A stretch of 64,000 bases of DNA from Ramlibacter sp. (GCF_028291745.1 NZ_JAQGNQ010000053.1:1-64000), one strand, 5' to 3'. Counted from the first letter of the stretch, positions 42,128-51,604 are shown. Numbers and translations are program-made. Notes: a model not told the origin generated them from the sequence alone.

Positions 42128-42379
42128 ATGAAAGACGGAAAACCCAGCGACGCAGGCGACCTCGACGGCCGCCGGGTGGGCTCGGGCGGCAGACACGCCA
42201 GCGGATCAGGCAGGCAGCGGGGATTTGTGGAGCGGGCTACGGCCCGCGGACACAGCGGGCACGGCGCCGAGAGCGTGCGGCCCCACCTGCGCGACCAGCT
42301 GAAGCTCAAGGCGCTGCTCCCCACGCCCTACCCGACGCCCGACCAGCAGAGAGAGCCGAGCAAGGACGACCACCGCTAG
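42128..42379 (+). CDS. Small hypothetical protein (83 aa)
   Basis: Starts MKDGKPSDAGDLDGRRVGSG and ends TPDQQREPSKDDHR. Highly polar, Gly/Arg/Ser-rich, probably disordered. A GAGGG site lies 8 bases before the ATG. No family recognised. Frames on the other strand are also open, so this call is uncertain; the RBS and position after the terminator support it. Confidence 0.42.
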   Translation: MKDGKPSDAGDLDGRRVGSGGRHASGSGRQRGFVERATARGHSGHGAESVRPHLRDQLKLKALLPTPYPTPDQQREPSKDDHR

Positions 42380-42448
42380 CGCGGCGAGCACAGCATTACA
42401 ACGCGGGACGGCGCGACCACCTCCAAGCACCAAGGGGCCCAAAAAGAA

Positions 42449-42473
42449 GGCCCCGGCTTGTGGGCCCGGGGCC
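42449..42473. other. GC-rich inverted repeat between convergent genes
   Basis: GGCCCCGG (42449-42456) pairs with CCGGGGCC (42466-42473). A second pairing, GGGGCCC with flanking GGCCCC around an A-run (42434-42454), gives a minus-strand hairpin with a T-rich loop. It lies between the 83-aa gene and the convergent secreted-protein gene, where a bidirectional terminator would be expected. Confidence 0.4.
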
Positions 42474-42544
42474 AAGTTTCGCTTGGAGATCCTGAGTTGT
42501 GATTCGATTGGCGACAACCCGCGCCAGCGCTCCTCGTCCCCGGT

Positions 42545-42883
42545 TCAGCGGTGACGATGATGCTCGTTGTGCCGCCGCCCATGGCGATGTTCCGGGCGCA
42601 CGACGTAAGTCTCTTCATAGATCACAGGTGCCGGCACGACCATCACCGGCCGCGGAGCCATGAACACCGGCGCCGGCTGGACATACACCGGCTGCGGTGC
42701 CAGGTACATCGGCGCGGGAGCGACCAGCACGGGCCGCACGTTGCCGACACCGAGCGTGACGCCCGGCGCGGCCTGCACCCCGAGGGACCAGACGACGTTG
42801 TCGCGCGCCTGGGCGGCGGAGCCAACGGCTGCCAGTGCCACGACAGCGGCGGCGACGAACGGGCGGGAAAGCTTCAGTTTCAT
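42545..42883 (-). CDS. Secreted Pro/Val-rich protein with His-rich tail
   Basis: 112 residues from MKLKLSRPFVAAAVVALAAV (42883), with a signal peptide cleaved around SAAQA. The mature part has PXPV-like repeats (VAPAPMYLAPQPVYVQPAPV) and a C-terminal tail HGRRHNEHHRHR that could bind metal ions. Similar P/V-rich small secreted proteins are frequent in Burkholderiales; function unknown. A further ATG lies 24 bases upstream. Confidence 0.78.
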   Translation of the reverse strand: MKLKLSRPFVAAAVVALAAVGSAAQARDNVVWSLGVQAAPGVTLGVGNVRPVLVAPAPMYLAPQPVYVQPAPVFMAPRPVMVVPAPVIYEETYVVRPEHRHGRRHNEHHRHR

Positions 42884-43127
42884 GTGCGGTTCCTGCTTGT
42901 ACTGCATGAGGGCGAAGGCCCCGAGCGCTGTTTTAACTTCGGCCCCTCGCCCCCACCAACGGCCGGCGCGTCAAATCCGTTGCCGGACGTAACTCGCGCG
43001 GCCGCTTATCGGCCCAAATCGCCACTTCGTCACGAGCGGTCGCTCCGGTCCGCCGGGCGGCGCGACCGCGACCGTCCCGGGACGGCCGCGGATTGCCATG
43101 CAACAGCCATGACAGAATCGTCGGGAT

Positions 43128-44918
43128 ATGGCTTCCCCGAACGACAAAGAATCCGCTGCGAAACCCAGCAACTTCCTGCGGCAGGTGATCGAACGCGACC
43201 TGGAGCAAGGCACCTACGCGCAGCGCCACTGGAACGGCGCGCCCGGTGACGCGGCTTTCCAGCAGGCCGGCGCCGTCGACCCGGCCAGGATCCGCACGCG
43301 CTTTCCGCCCGAGCCGAACGGCTACCTGCACGTGGGCCATGCCAAGAGCATCTGCCTGAACTTCGGCCTCGCGCAGGACTACCAGGGCATCTGCCACCTG
43401 CGCTTCGACGACACCAACCCCGAGAAGGAGGAGCAGGAGTACGTCGAGGGCATCAAGGATGCCGTGCAATGGCTCGGATACGGCTGGGACGCCAACGGCG
43501 CGAGCCACCTGTACCAGGCGAGCGACTACTTCGACTTCATGTACCGGACGGCCGAATACCTGATCGAGGCCGGCCTGGCTTATGTCGACGAACAGACGCC
43601 CGAGGAGATGCGCACCAACCGCGGCGACTTCAGCCGCCCCGGCGTCGACAGCCCCTGCCGCAGCCGCAGCATCGACGAGAACCGGCAGCGCTTTCGCGAG
43701 ATGCGTGACGGCAAGCTGGAGGACGGCAAGGCCGTCCTGCGCGCGAAGATCGACATGGCCAGTCCCAACATCAACATGCGGGACCCGACCATCTATCGCA
43801 TCAAGCACGCGGAGCACCACAACACCGGCAACAAGTGGTGCATCTATCCGATGTACACCTTCGCGCATCCGATCGAGGACGCGCTGGAGAACATCACGCA
43901 CAGCCTGTGCACGCTGGAGTTCGAGGACCAGCGGCCCTTCTACGACTGGCTGCTCGATCGGCTGGCCGAAGGCGGCCTGGTCAACACGCCGCACCCGCGG
44001 CAGTACGAGTTCGCCCGCCTCAACCTGACGTACGTGGTCACCAGCAAGCGCAAGCTGCGCCAGCTGGTGGACGAGAAGGTGGTGAGCGGCTGGGACGATC
44101 CGCGCATGCCCACCATCGTCGGCCTGCGCCGGCGTGGCTTCACGCCGGAATCGCTGCGCCTGTTTGCCGACCGCATCGGCGTGAGCAAGGCCGATTCCTG
44201 GATCGACTATTCGACGCTGGAAATCGCGCTGCGCGACGACCTCGACCCGAAGGCCGCCCGCGCGATGGCGGTGCTGGAGCCGGTGAAGATGGTGATCACC
44301 GATTGGGACGAAGTGATGGGCCCCGGCCACCTCGAGCCCTGCTCCGCCCCCGTGCATCCGCACGACCCGAACCGCGGGCGCCGCGATTTCATGTTCGGCC
44401 GCGAGCTGTGGATCGAGCGGACCGATTACGAGGACGCACCGCCCAAGGGCTTCTTCCGCCTGTTCCCCGGCAACAAGGTGCGCTTGAAGTACGGCTACGT
44501 CATCGAATGCACGGGCGCCACGCGCGATGCCTCCGGTGCACTGGCCGAAGTGCAGGCGAAGCTGGTCCCCGACACCAAGAGCGGCACGCCCGGGGCGGAT
44601 GCCGTGAAGGTGAAGGGCAACATCACCTGGGTGGGCGTGGCGGACGGCGTGAAGGCCGAAGTGCGGCTCTATGACCGGCTGTTCTCGGTGCCGCAACCGG
44701 GCACGGGAGACAAGGACTTTCTCGACGAGATCAATCCGGATTCGCTGAAGGTGGTGACGGCGTATGTGGAGCCGTCATTGGGCAAAGCCCACGCCGATGA
44801 GAAGTTCCAGTTCGAGCGGCACGGGTATTTCGTGGCGGATCGGAAAGAGCACTCGGCGGACGGCGGCAAGCCGGTGTTCGATCGGGTGACGGGGTTGAAG
44901 GACAGTTGGGGGAAATAG
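43128..44918 (+). CDS. glnS: Glutaminyl-tRNA synthetase
   Basis: 596 residues, charges tRNA-Gln. HIGH-type motif FPPEPNGYLHVGHAKSI (about 60-76), LRFDDTNPEKEEQEYVEGI, and a KMSKS-type loop variant VVTSKRKLRQLVDEK. The two-part beta-barrel anticodon domain follows (VIECTGATRDASG; DEINPDSLKVVTAYVEPSLG). A CAGAAT box about 12 bases before the ATG suggests a short leader. Length matches the family with a normal C-terminus. Confidence 0.98.
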   Translation: MASPNDKESAAKPSNFLRQVIERDLEQGTYAQRHWNGAPGDAAFQQAGAVDPARIRTRFPPEPNGYLHVGHAKSICLNFGLAQDYQGICHLRFDDTNPEKEEQEYVEGIKDAVQWLGYGWDANGASHLYQASDYFDFMYRTAEYLIEAGLAYVDEQTPEEMRTNRGDFSRPGVDSPCRSRSIDENRQRFREMRDGKLEDGKAVLRAKIDMASPNINMRDPTIYRIKHAEHHNTGNKWCIYPMYTFAHPIEDALENITHSLCTLEFEDQRPFYDWLLDRLAEGGLVNTPHPRQYEFARLNLTYVVTSKRKLRQLVDEKVVSGWDDPRMPTIVGLRRRGFTPESLRLFADRIGVSKADSWIDYSTLEIALRDDLDPKAARAMAVLEPVKMVITDWDEVMGPGHLEPCSAPVHPHDPNRGRRDFMFGRELWIERTDYEDAPPKGFFRLFPGNKVRLKYGYVIECTGATRDASGALAEVQAKLVPDTKSGTPGADAVKVKGNITWVGVADGVKAEVRLYDRLFSVPQPGTGDKDFLDEINPDSLKVVTAYVEPSLGKAHADEKFQFERHGYFVADRKEHSADGGKPVFDRVTGLKDSWGK

Positions 44919-45060
44919 GAGCGGGAAGTCGAGCCATGAACGACGTATCGGTGTTCCGGTCCGCAAGCACGGGTGAGGACACTGCCGAGAGCGACCTCGA
45001 CGACATGGCGAAGAACTCGTCCGGCGCGGTACATTTCCGGGCACAACACAGGAGCTCACC

Positions 45061-45201
45061 ATGCCCAAGGGCGAACAACGCAGCAACAAATTGCAGAAAA
45101 AGCCGAAGAAGGACAACTCCCCGCCGAAGGAGGGGACCTCGGACCGGCCGATGCCACCAATGACCACCGTCATTCCCAAGGGCAAGATCAAGAAGCCCTG
45201 A
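45061..45201 (+). CDS. Small Lys-rich hypothetical protein (46 aa)
   Basis: Begins MPKGEQRSNKLQKKPKKDNS and ends TVIPKGKIKKP. Strongly basic, no hydrophobic segment. A textbook AGGAG lies 8 bases before the ATG, the best ribosome-binding site in this part of the window, and the frame is intact between glnS and a palindromic repeat. Looks like a conserved small basic protein; function unknown. Confidence 0.72.
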   Translation: MPKGEQRSNKLQKKPKKDNSPPKEGTSDRPMPPMTTVIPKGKIKKP

Positions 45202-45209
45202 GCCGGCTC

Positions 45210-45312
45210 GAGCGTGGATTGCGGGTCAAGGCCCGCAATGACATGGCAGGGTAGCGCCGTGCAAGACGCGCCCTGAAGGATGTCATCCCGGACCTGACCC
45301 GGGATCCGTCGC
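45210..45312. repeat. CCCGGG/CCCGCAATGACA-type repeat (copy 4)
   Basis: TGGATTGCGGGTCAAGG with CCGCAATGACATGG first, then GGATGTCATCCCGGACCTGA with CCCGGGATCC. The two halves of the bipartite palindrome are in reverse order relative to copies 2 and 3. It separates the 46-aa gene from the convergent OxlT-like gene. Confidence 0.8.
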
Positions 45313-45320
45313 AGCCCTGC

Positions 45321-46595
45321 TTACGCCCGCGTCGCCTGCAGGTACCGCTGCCGGACCGGCCGCAGCACGAAGTACGCAAGCACCGCCGTCAGCAGGTCCA
45401 TGCAGATCACCAGCGCGAACACGGGGATCCAGCTGCCGGTCGCGTCGTGCAGCAGCGAGGCGAGCGGGCCGCCCAGCACCGAGCCCACGCCCTGCGCCAT
45501 GTAGAGGAAGCCGTAGTTGGTGGTGCCGTGCTCGGTGCCGAAGGTGTCGGTCAGCGTGGACGGGAACAGCGAGAAGATCTCGCCCCAGCCGAAGAACACC
45601 ACCCCGGACAGCAGCACGAACAGCAGCGCGTTGTCGCGCGTCAGCAGCCACAGCGTCATCGCGATGCCTTCGAGGCCGAACGCCAGCGCCATCGTCTGTT
45701 CGCGTCCGAGCCGGTCGGACACCCAGCCGAAGAAGGGCCGCGTCAGGCCGTTGGTGAAGCGATCGATGGTCAGCGCGAGCGGCAGGGCCGCCATGCCCAT
45801 CACCACGATCGACGACACGCCGAAGTCCTTGGCGAAGGTGCCCATCTGCGAGATCACCATGAGGCCTGAGGTGGACATCATGGTCATCATCAAGAACATC
45901 AGCCAGAACAGCGGCGTGCGCAGCATCTCCTTCGGCGTCGCACCCTTGCGCCCAGCCAGGGGAGCCCGCGCAGGCGGGATCCAGCCGGCGGGCGGGCGCT
46001 TGAGCACCAGGGCGGCAGCCACACCGACCGCCGCCATTGCGAGGCCGAAGGTCTGCAGGGTGTGCTGGTATCCCACGGATGCGAGCTGCGTCGCGATCGG
46101 CACGGTGGTGACGATCGCCCCCATGCCATAGCCCGCTGCCACCATGCCGGTGGCGAAGCCGCGCTTGTCCGGGAACCACTGCACCATCAGGCCCACGACG
46201 CCGACATAGATGATGCCGGTGCCCACGCCTCCGAGCAGTCCGTAGGTGAGATACAGCCCCAGCACCGAATGGACGCCCGCCGCGAAGTACCAGCTCGCGC
46301 CCGTGAGCAGCGCGCCGACCGACAGCAGCAGGCGCGGCCCGAAGCGTTCGACCAGAAAGCCCTGGAACGGCGACAGGAAGGTCTGCAGCACGATCAGGAT
46401 CGAGAAGGTCACCTGGAGCTGCGCCATCGTGGTGCGCAGTTCACCGACTAGGGGCTTGGTGAACAGCGTCCAGACGTATTGCGGGCTCGAGACGGCCATC
46501 ATGCAGACCAGCCCCGCCGCGAGCTGTATCCAGCGGCTGCTCTTCGCCTGCACCACGGGCAGGCTGTCCGACATGTCCAAAACGGGATTGCTCAT
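45321..46595 (-). CDS. MFS transporter, OxlT (oxalate/formate antiporter) family
   Basis: 424 residues, 12 membrane segments. Features of the OxlT branch: VCMMAVSSPQYVWTLFTKPL, QTFLSPFQGFLVERFGPRLL, YGLLGGVGTGIIYVGVVGLM and WFPDKRGFATGMVAAGYGMG, then a long loop (KRPPAGWIPPARAPLAGRKG) and ITIDRFTNGLTRPFFGWVSD-like motif. The substrate may be oxalate or another small carboxylate; no oxalate-degradation genes are nearby, so it is not assigned. Confidence 0.9.
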   Translation of the reverse strand: MSNPVLDMSDSLPVVQAKSSRWIQLAAGLVCMMAVSSPQYVWTLFTKPLVGELRTTMAQLQVTFSILIVLQTFLSPFQGFLVERFGPRLLLSVGALLTGASWYFAAGVHSVLGLYLTYGLLGGVGTGIIYVGVVGLMVQWFPDKRGFATGMVAAGYGMGAIVTTVPIATQLASVGYQHTLQTFGLAMAAVGVAAALVLKRPPAGWIPPARAPLAGRKGATPKEMLRTPLFWLMFLMMTMMSTSGLMVISQMGTFAKDFGVSSIVVMGMAALPLALTIDRFTNGLTRPFFGWVSDRLGREQTMALAFGLEGIAMTLWLLTRDNALLFVLLSGVVFFGWGEIFSLFPSTLTDTFGTEHGTTNYGFLYMAQGVGSVLGGPLASLLHDATGSWIPVFALVICMDLLTAVLAYFVLRPVRQRYLQATRA

Positions 46596-46728
46596 CGCGT
46601 CGCTGCCTTTCGGTGGGGGTGCCAGATGGGCTGCGCGAATGCAATGCCTATGCCAGCACGATGCACCAAAGATGCCCGCATTCCGGTTCTGCGTCCACCT
46701 CCAACCGTGCGATGTGCCGGGGCGGCGA

Positions 46729-48282
46729 TCAGTGGCGCTGGATCGAGCAGTAGATCGCGAGATCGCCCGCGCGGCGCACGTAGCCGCTCTTGGTCGAGAC
46801 GGCGCCGGTGACCGGGTGCGACCACTGGTAATCGACCCAGCCCTCGCCCCGCTCGCGCGCCAGGCGCGCCATCTCGCGCGTGAAGTACTTGCCCTTGAGG
46901 TCGCGCACCTCCGGCCCGGTGCCCACGCGACCCGGGTTGTTGCCGTGCGCGAGGAACATGCCGTCCTCCAGGCGCAGCGCCATCAGGTACAGGTCGCGAT
47001 CGATGAAGCGGCCGAAGTCCAGCCGGTTGATCTCGTCGAGCAGCGCGGCGCGGCCATGCGCGCGCAGGAAGCTGCAACCGCTGTCGACCAGGGCCACGGC
47101 CTCCTGCGCGCCGGCGTGCTCGCGCTCGCCGAGGCGGAAGGTCTCCAGCGCCGTCCACAGGCTCCCGGCGCGCTCCTGCAGGGCGGCCACCGTGCGCTCG
47201 CCCGCCTTCACCAGCGCCGCGTTTTCCTGCGTGGTGCCGTCGATGCGCGCCACCGCCTGGTTGATGGTCTCGATGCCGCTGCTCTGCTCCTGGCTGGCCG
47301 CACTGATTTCACCCATCAACTTGGCGACCTGGCGGACGGATTCGACGATTTCGGCCATCGCCCGGCCCGCCTCGTTCACGCGCGTGCCGCCGCCCTCGAC
47401 CTGCTGCACCGAAGCACCGATCAGCCCCTTGATCTCCCGCGCGGCCTGCGCGCAGCGCTGCGCCAGCGCGCGCACTTCGCCGGCCACGACCGCGAAGCCG
47501 CGGCCCTGTTCGCCGGCCCGTGCCGCCTCCACCGCCGCGTTCAGGGCGAGGATGTTGGTCTGGAAGGCGATGCCGTCGATCACGCCGATGATGTCGCGGA
47601 TGTCGTGCGAGCTGGCACGGATCGAATCCATGGTCTCGACCACGCCGCGCATCAGCTCGCCGCCCTGCTCCGCGCGCGTACTGGCGGCACGCATCAGCGC
47701 ATGCGCCTCCTGCGCGGTGGCGGCCGTGTGGCGGACCGCGGCGGTGAGCTGCTCCAGCGAAGCGGCAGTCTCCTGCAGCGACTCCGCCTGGGTCTCGGTG
47801 CGCGAGGCGAGCGCGTCGTTGTCGCGCTGCACCTGGGCCGCGTTCATGGCGACGTTCACCGTGCCGGTGCGCACCTGGCTGACGATGCCGAACCACTGGT
47901 CGCGCACGTGGTGCAGGCCTTGCAGCAAGGGCCGCAGTTCGCCGCCCGCCTCGATGTCGATGGCGGTATCGAGCTGGCCGCTGCCGATGCCGCTCACGGC
48001 CGCAGTCGCCGGCCGCAGGCCCCTCACCAGTCCGCGCTGCAGCCAGACGCCGGCGGCGAGGGTCATGGCGATCGACAGTGATCCCGCGGCGAGCGCGAAA
48101 GTCGCTGCCGCACCGTGCATCTGCGGTGCAGCCGTCGCGAGCACCGCGGCTTGCAAGGCCGCCAACGTTGCCACCGCCAGCCGCAAGCGCAGGCCGAGGG
48201 AGCTGCTGCGGGCCGGCGGCGCTGCGCGCGCTTTCGCGGCAGCCTCGGACAGGAGCGGGACGGCAAGGCTACTGACGGTCAT
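46729..48282 (-). CDS. Methyl-accepting chemotaxis protein with C-terminal Cache-like domain
   Basis: 517 residues. Two N-terminal membrane helices ([40 protein letters not shown]) with almost no periplasmic loop, a HAMP-like segment, then the signalling hairpin ([36 protein letters not shown] at about 240-275). Unusually, a single-Cache-like domain (residues about 395-517: [40 protein letters not shown]) follows the signalling part, so it would lie in the cytoplasm. Start [11 protein letters not shown] at 48282. Confidence 0.9.
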   Translation of the reverse strand: MTVSSLAVPLLSEAAAKARAAPPARSSSLGLRLRLAVATLAALQAAVLATAAPQMHGAAATFALAAGSLSIAMTLAAGVWLQRGLVRGLRPATAAVSGIGSGQLDTAIDIEAGGELRPLLQGLHHVRDQWFGIVSQVRTGTVNVAMNAAQVQRDNDALASRTETQAESLQETAASLEQLTAAVRHTAATAQEAHALMRAASTRAEQGGELMRGVVETMDSIRASSHDIRDIIGVIDGIAFQTNILALNAAVEAARAGEQGRGFAVVAGEVRALAQRCAQAAREIKGLIGASVQQVEGGGTRVNEAGRAMAEIVESVRQVAKLMGEISAASQEQSSGIETINQAVARIDGTTQENAALVKAGERTVAALQERAGSLWTALETFRLGEREHAGAQEAVALVDSGCSFLRAHGRAALLDEINRLDFGRFIDRDLYLMALRLEDGMFLAHGNNPGRVGTGPEVRDLKGKYFTREMARLARERGEGWVDYQWSHPVTGAVSTKSGYVRRAGDLAIYCSIQRH

Positions 48283-48536
48283 GGTGGTTCGTGGTGCAAG
48301 AAGCAGGCTAGCTCGGCTGTAACCAGACGTATGCATTCTGCTGGCGCACCGCGCGGCCGTCCACAGCTGCGGGTGTGACGGGCGGCCGACCGTCCGAATG
48401 GCGGGGGTGGATGTCGGCGATTGGCGACAGGGCTGTCCGCCCAATGTGAATTCTGGGTTGACCCACAATGCAGCGCGGCGTATTGAATCGGCGCCGCGTC
48501 AGTCCCGGGTCAGGCGCCCGACGACGTCCAACAATG

Positions 48537-48563
48537 AAAAAGGGTCGCGGCAGCGACCCTTTT
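48537..48563 (-). terminator. Rho-independent terminator after the class V aminotransferase gene
   Basis: On the minus strand, AAGGGTCGC pairs with GCGACCCTT and a T-run follows. It lies 20 bases past the aminotransferase stop. The rest of the gap 48283-48582 holds the presumed promoter of the chemoreceptor gene and no gene I can support. Confidence 0.82.
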
Positions 48564-48582
48564 CCTGATCCCGCGCAGCGGC

Positions 48583-49734
48583 TCAGGCGGCCTTGGCCGG
48601 CGCGTGCACGCCGATGCGATCGAGCGCGTCGGCAAGTTGCTTGACGGTGCGGTCCACGTTGTGCCACTTGTCCAGGCCGAACAGGCCCAGGCGGAAGCTC
48701 TTGAAGTCGCTGCCTTCGTCGCACTGCAGCGGCACGCCGGCGGCGGTCTGCAGGCCCTCGTCGAGGAACTTCTTGCCGCTGTGGATGCCGGGGTCCGTGG
48801 TGTAGCTCACGACCACGCCGGGCGCCTTGTAGCCCTCGGCGGCGACACTGGGGAAGCCGCGGCTTTCGAACAGCGCGCGCACCTTGCGGCCCAGGTCTTC
48901 CTGTTCCGCCCTGACCTTGGAGAAGCCGTAGGCCTGGGTTTCCTTCATGGTCGCGCGCAGGCGGGTGAGCGCATCGGTGGGCATGGTGGCGTGGTACATG
49001 TGCGCGCCGCCCTCATAGGCTTCCATGATCTGCAGCCACTTCTTCAGGTCGATGCTGAAGCTGCTGCTGGTGGTGCCATCGATCGCCTTGCGCGCGCGCT
49101 CGCTCAGGCACACCATCGCGCAGCACGGCGAGCTGCTCCAGCCCTTTTGTGGTGCGGAGATCAGTACGTCGACGCCGACCGCCTTCATGTCCACCCACAT
49201 CGCGCCGCTGGCAATGCAATCGAGCACGAACAGGCCGCCGGCCTCGTGCACCGCATCGGCCACCGCCCGCATGTAGTCGTCCGGCAGGATGATGCCGGCC
49301 GCGGTTTCCACGTGCGGCGCGAACACCACCGCCGGCTTCTTCTCGCGGATCGTCGCGGTCACTTCCGCGATCGGTGCCGGCGCCCACGCAGCGGTCGGAC
49401 CGCCGCCCTGGCGGCGCGCCTTCAGCACGGTTTCGGAGGCGGCGATCTTCCCGGCCTCGAGGATCTGCGTCCAGCGATAGCTGAACCAGCCGTTGCGCAG
49501 CACGAGGACGTCCTTGCCACCGGCGAACTGGCGCGCCACCGCCTCCATGCCGAAGGTGCCGCTGCCCGGAACCAGCGCCGTGGAGTGCGCCTTGTAGACG
49601 TCCTTCAGGATCGCCGAGATGTCACGCATCACGCCCTGGAAGCTGTTCGACATGTGATTGAGGGCGCGGTCCGTGTACACCACGGAGAATTCGAGCAGGC
49701 CTTCGGGGTCGACGTTGGGCAGCAGTCCGGGCAT
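48583..49734 (-). CDS. Class V PLP-dependent aminotransferase (alanine/serine-glyoxylate type)
   Basis: 383 residues from MPGLLPNVDPEGLLEFSVVY (49734). VPGSGTFGMEAVARQFAGGK near 53, the Asp of FVLDCIASGAMWVDM and the Schiff-base Lys in DVLISAPQKGWSSSPCCAMV are class V (fold-type I) features of the alanine-glyoxylate and serine-glyoxylate group. Exact amino donor and acceptor are not determinable. Upstream codons give a less plausible N-terminus. It has its own terminator. Confidence 0.92.
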   Translation of the reverse strand: MPGLLPNVDPEGLLEFSVVYTDRALNHMSNSFQGVMRDISAILKDVYKAHSTALVPGSGTFGMEAVARQFAGGKDVLVLRNGWFSYRWTQILEAGKIAASETVLKARRQGGGPTAAWAPAPIAEVTATIREKKPAVVFAPHVETAAGIILPDDYMRAVADAVHEAGGLFVLDCIASGAMWVDMKAVGVDVLISAPQKGWSSSPCCAMVCLSERARKAIDGTTSSSFSIDLKKWLQIMEAYEGGAHMYHATMPTDALTRLRATMKETQAYGFSKVRAEQEDLGRKVRALFESRGFPSVAAEGYKAPGVVVSYTTDPGIHSGKKFLDEGLQTAAGVPLQCDEGSDFKSFRLGLFGLDKWHNVDRTVKQLADALDRIGVHAPAKAA

Positions 49735-49840
49735 GGTTTGTCTCTTGTGATTGGCGGAAAGCTGGCAGCTTAGCACCCCCGCCCGACCCCCTTGCGCTGC
49801 GGGATTTACCGCGCGCCCACCGCCCTCGGGCCGCCCTGTT

Positions 49841-50212
49841 TCAGCACTTGAGTTCGCGATAACGCTTGCGGGAAAGCACGAGCGGCATCTCGTCCTGCAG
49901 GGTCGCCGCCTCGCCGCGGGTCTTGAGCATCGCTTGCTGCTGGCGCAGGCCGGCGTCGAGCGCGCTGCATTCCTTCTTCACCTCGGCAGGCAGCGGCGCG
50001 CGGCGCGCGATCTTGGCGCGATCCTGTGGCGGGGGCCTGGCTTTGTCCGCGTGGTGCGGCGCCGCGGCGCCGACCTGGCGAGCGCCGGAACAGAGCCGGT
50101 CGCTGTAAGTGACCCGCCCCGGCGCGCCGCACCGGTATGTCACCTGCGCATCCGCCTGCACAGCGCCGGCCAGCAGCCAGCCGGCTGCAAGAATCGTGAA
50201 TCCCCAACGCAT
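49841..50212 (-). CDS. Secreted DUF4124-like protein
   Basis: 123 residues with signal peptide (MRWGFTILAAGWLLAGAVQA). The VTYRCGAPGRVTYSDRLCSG segment is the DUF4124 pattern with paired cysteines; a predicted coiled helix (VKKECSALDAGLRQQQAM) follows. Predicted periplasmic, function unknown. Typical of betaproteobacteria. Good AAACG-rich spacer upstream but no clear RBS. Confidence 0.8.
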   Translation of the reverse strand: MRWGFTILAAGWLLAGAVQADAQVTYRCGAPGRVTYSDRLCSGARQVGAAAPHHADKARPPPQDRAKIARRAPLPAEVKKECSALDAGLRQQQAMLKTRGEAATLQDEMPLVLSRKRYRELKC

Positions 50213-50716
50213 CGTTTCGTCCTCTACTGCCTATGCGGCAATGCTAGAGGCAGGCACGGCCAGCGCTGCTACCAGAGGTTTCGCCGATGTGCCGGCACAA
50301 CGGGGATCAGCCCCGGGCGCCGATCACCCGTCGCGAATGCACCACGAGATCGCCGGCACTTGCTCGACACTGTCGAGTTGCGAGGGTCTCCGGACTTCGT
50401 CACGTGCCCTGCGATGAAAGCGCCCTTGCGAGTCGACAAACCGGCCTTGGCCGTTGCCAAATGGGCGCAGGTGTCGAGCATGCGGGCTTTTTCCGCAGGC
50501 TGCGCATCCTCGAATCTGCAGAGAACCTTGTGAGGCCGGAGACACTCCGGACCCGGACGAATGGCTTCTATTACAAATAGAAACGGTTGGGGGCGTGGCG
50601 CGGATGCCGCAATTTTCCTGGATTTTCAGGCCACTGCACCTGCGGTTCAGGGGCTGGGACGCGGGGGGCTGTTGCAACTTGTAATGCTCTGCCATACTAG
50701 GCACAAGCCCTAAGAC
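50213..50716. other. Gene-free region with AT-rich palindromes
   Basis: A 504-base gap between divergent genes. It holds two hairpins with the same ACA triloop, CCGGAG-ACA-CTCCGG (50535-50549) and TTCTATT-ACA-AATAGAA (50565-50581), and a TTGCAA/CATACT promoter-like pair (50672-50677, 50693-50698) with a 15-base spacer just upstream of the next gene. The AT content rises in its last 150 bases compared with the coding flanks. A 97-codon frame at 50287-50580 has no coding character I trust. Confidence 0.45.
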
Positions 50717-51586
50717 ATGACTTCGCTTTCCCGTACCACCTGCCACGCCCTGCACGAAATGTCCCTCGCCGAACGCGAGGCATTGGCCCGTGAGCTCTAC
50801 ACGGTTCATGAGCAGATTTTCACCGGCTTGGACTTCCAAGGCTTCCGCCAGTACGTGATCGACCGGCCGTCGTGGCGCACGTGGGTGTACGTGCGCCACA
50901 ACCCTGCCGGCAAGCTGGTGGGCTACACGGCCATCCATGCTTTCCTGCGCTCGCTGCAAGGCAAGGCAGCGACCATCGTGCGCATGGAGGCCGGCACGCT
51001 GCGCGAAGCGCGCGGTCGTGACGTGACCATGGTGTACGGCCTGCTGCGCCTGATGCGCATGTGGCTGCGCTATCCGCTGCGCCGCGTCTACATGTTCGCC
51101 GCGCTCACGCACCCGAGCAGCTACACCTTCCTCGCGCGCTACGTGCCTGGCATCTGGCCCCATGCGGAGCGCCACCCGGTGCCGACCAAGGTCATGGCGC
51201 AGATGGAGGAGCTGGCCGAAGCTTTCCACCTCGATCGCGTGCATGGCGACAACCCGCTCGTGCGCCAGGTGAACTGGGTGACGATCGAGTCGGACGAGGA
51301 ACGCGCCCGCTGGCAGAACAGCGAGCGCATCGACACCCGCTTCTACATCGCGCAGAACCCGGGCTACGGCGAAGGGCACGGCCTCGTCTCGCTGTTGCCG
51401 CTGACGATGACGGCGCTGAGCCGCGCGCTGGCCCGCTTCCTCACGCTGCGCGCGACCCGCCTGGCGCGGCTGACCCTGGGCGCCGACCAGCGCAAGCGCA
51501 CGCCGGTCAACCCCGCGCGCCCGCAGGCGGTCCGCGTCAACGCCGTGCCGGGGAACGACGCGCCCACCATGCCGCAACAGCTCTGA
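50717..51586 (+). CDS. Hypothetical protein, possibly GNAT-like
   Basis: 289 residues. The N-terminal 200 residues have a mixed alpha/beta pattern that could be an acyltransferase-like fold (WVYVRHNPAGKLVGYTAIHA, then helix RGRDVTMVYGLLRLMRMW and YMFAALTHPSSYTFLARY). I do not recognise the family with confidence. The C-terminal 40 residues are low-complexity (PVNPARPQAVRVNAVPGN). A long regulatory-looking gap lies upstream, which suggests separate control. Convergent with the large kinase gene. Confidence 0.75.
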   Translation: MTSLSRTTCHALHEMSLAEREALARELYTVHEQIFTGLDFQGFRQYVIDRPSWRTWVYVRHNPAGKLVGYTAIHAFLRSLQGKAATIVRMEAGTLREARGRDVTMVYGLLRLMRMWLRYPLRRVYMFAALTHPSSYTFLARYVPGIWPHAERHPVPTKVMAQMEELAEAFHLDRVHGDNPLVRQVNWVTIESDEERARWQNSERIDTRFYIAQNPGYGEGHGLVSLLPLTMTALSRALARFLTLRATRLARLTLGADQRKRTPVNPARPQAVRVNAVPGNDAPTMPQQL

Positions 51587-51604
51587 ACCGCCCGGTCCGC
51601 GGCC

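Noticed and set aside
42449-42473. Possible riboswitch before a small gene
   Set aside because: The structure is a simple GC-rich inverted repeat between convergent genes, better explained as a terminator or neutral palindrome.
44936-45060. Frame between glnS and the 46-aa gene
   Set aside because: Short, no RBS, overlaps the AGGAG of the 46-aa gene; kept as intergenic.
50287-50580. 97-codon frame in the gap between the DUF4124 gene and the 50717 gene
   Set aside because: Covers the palindromes, no good ribosome site and Arg/Cys-rich composition typical of out-of-frame GC-rich DNA.
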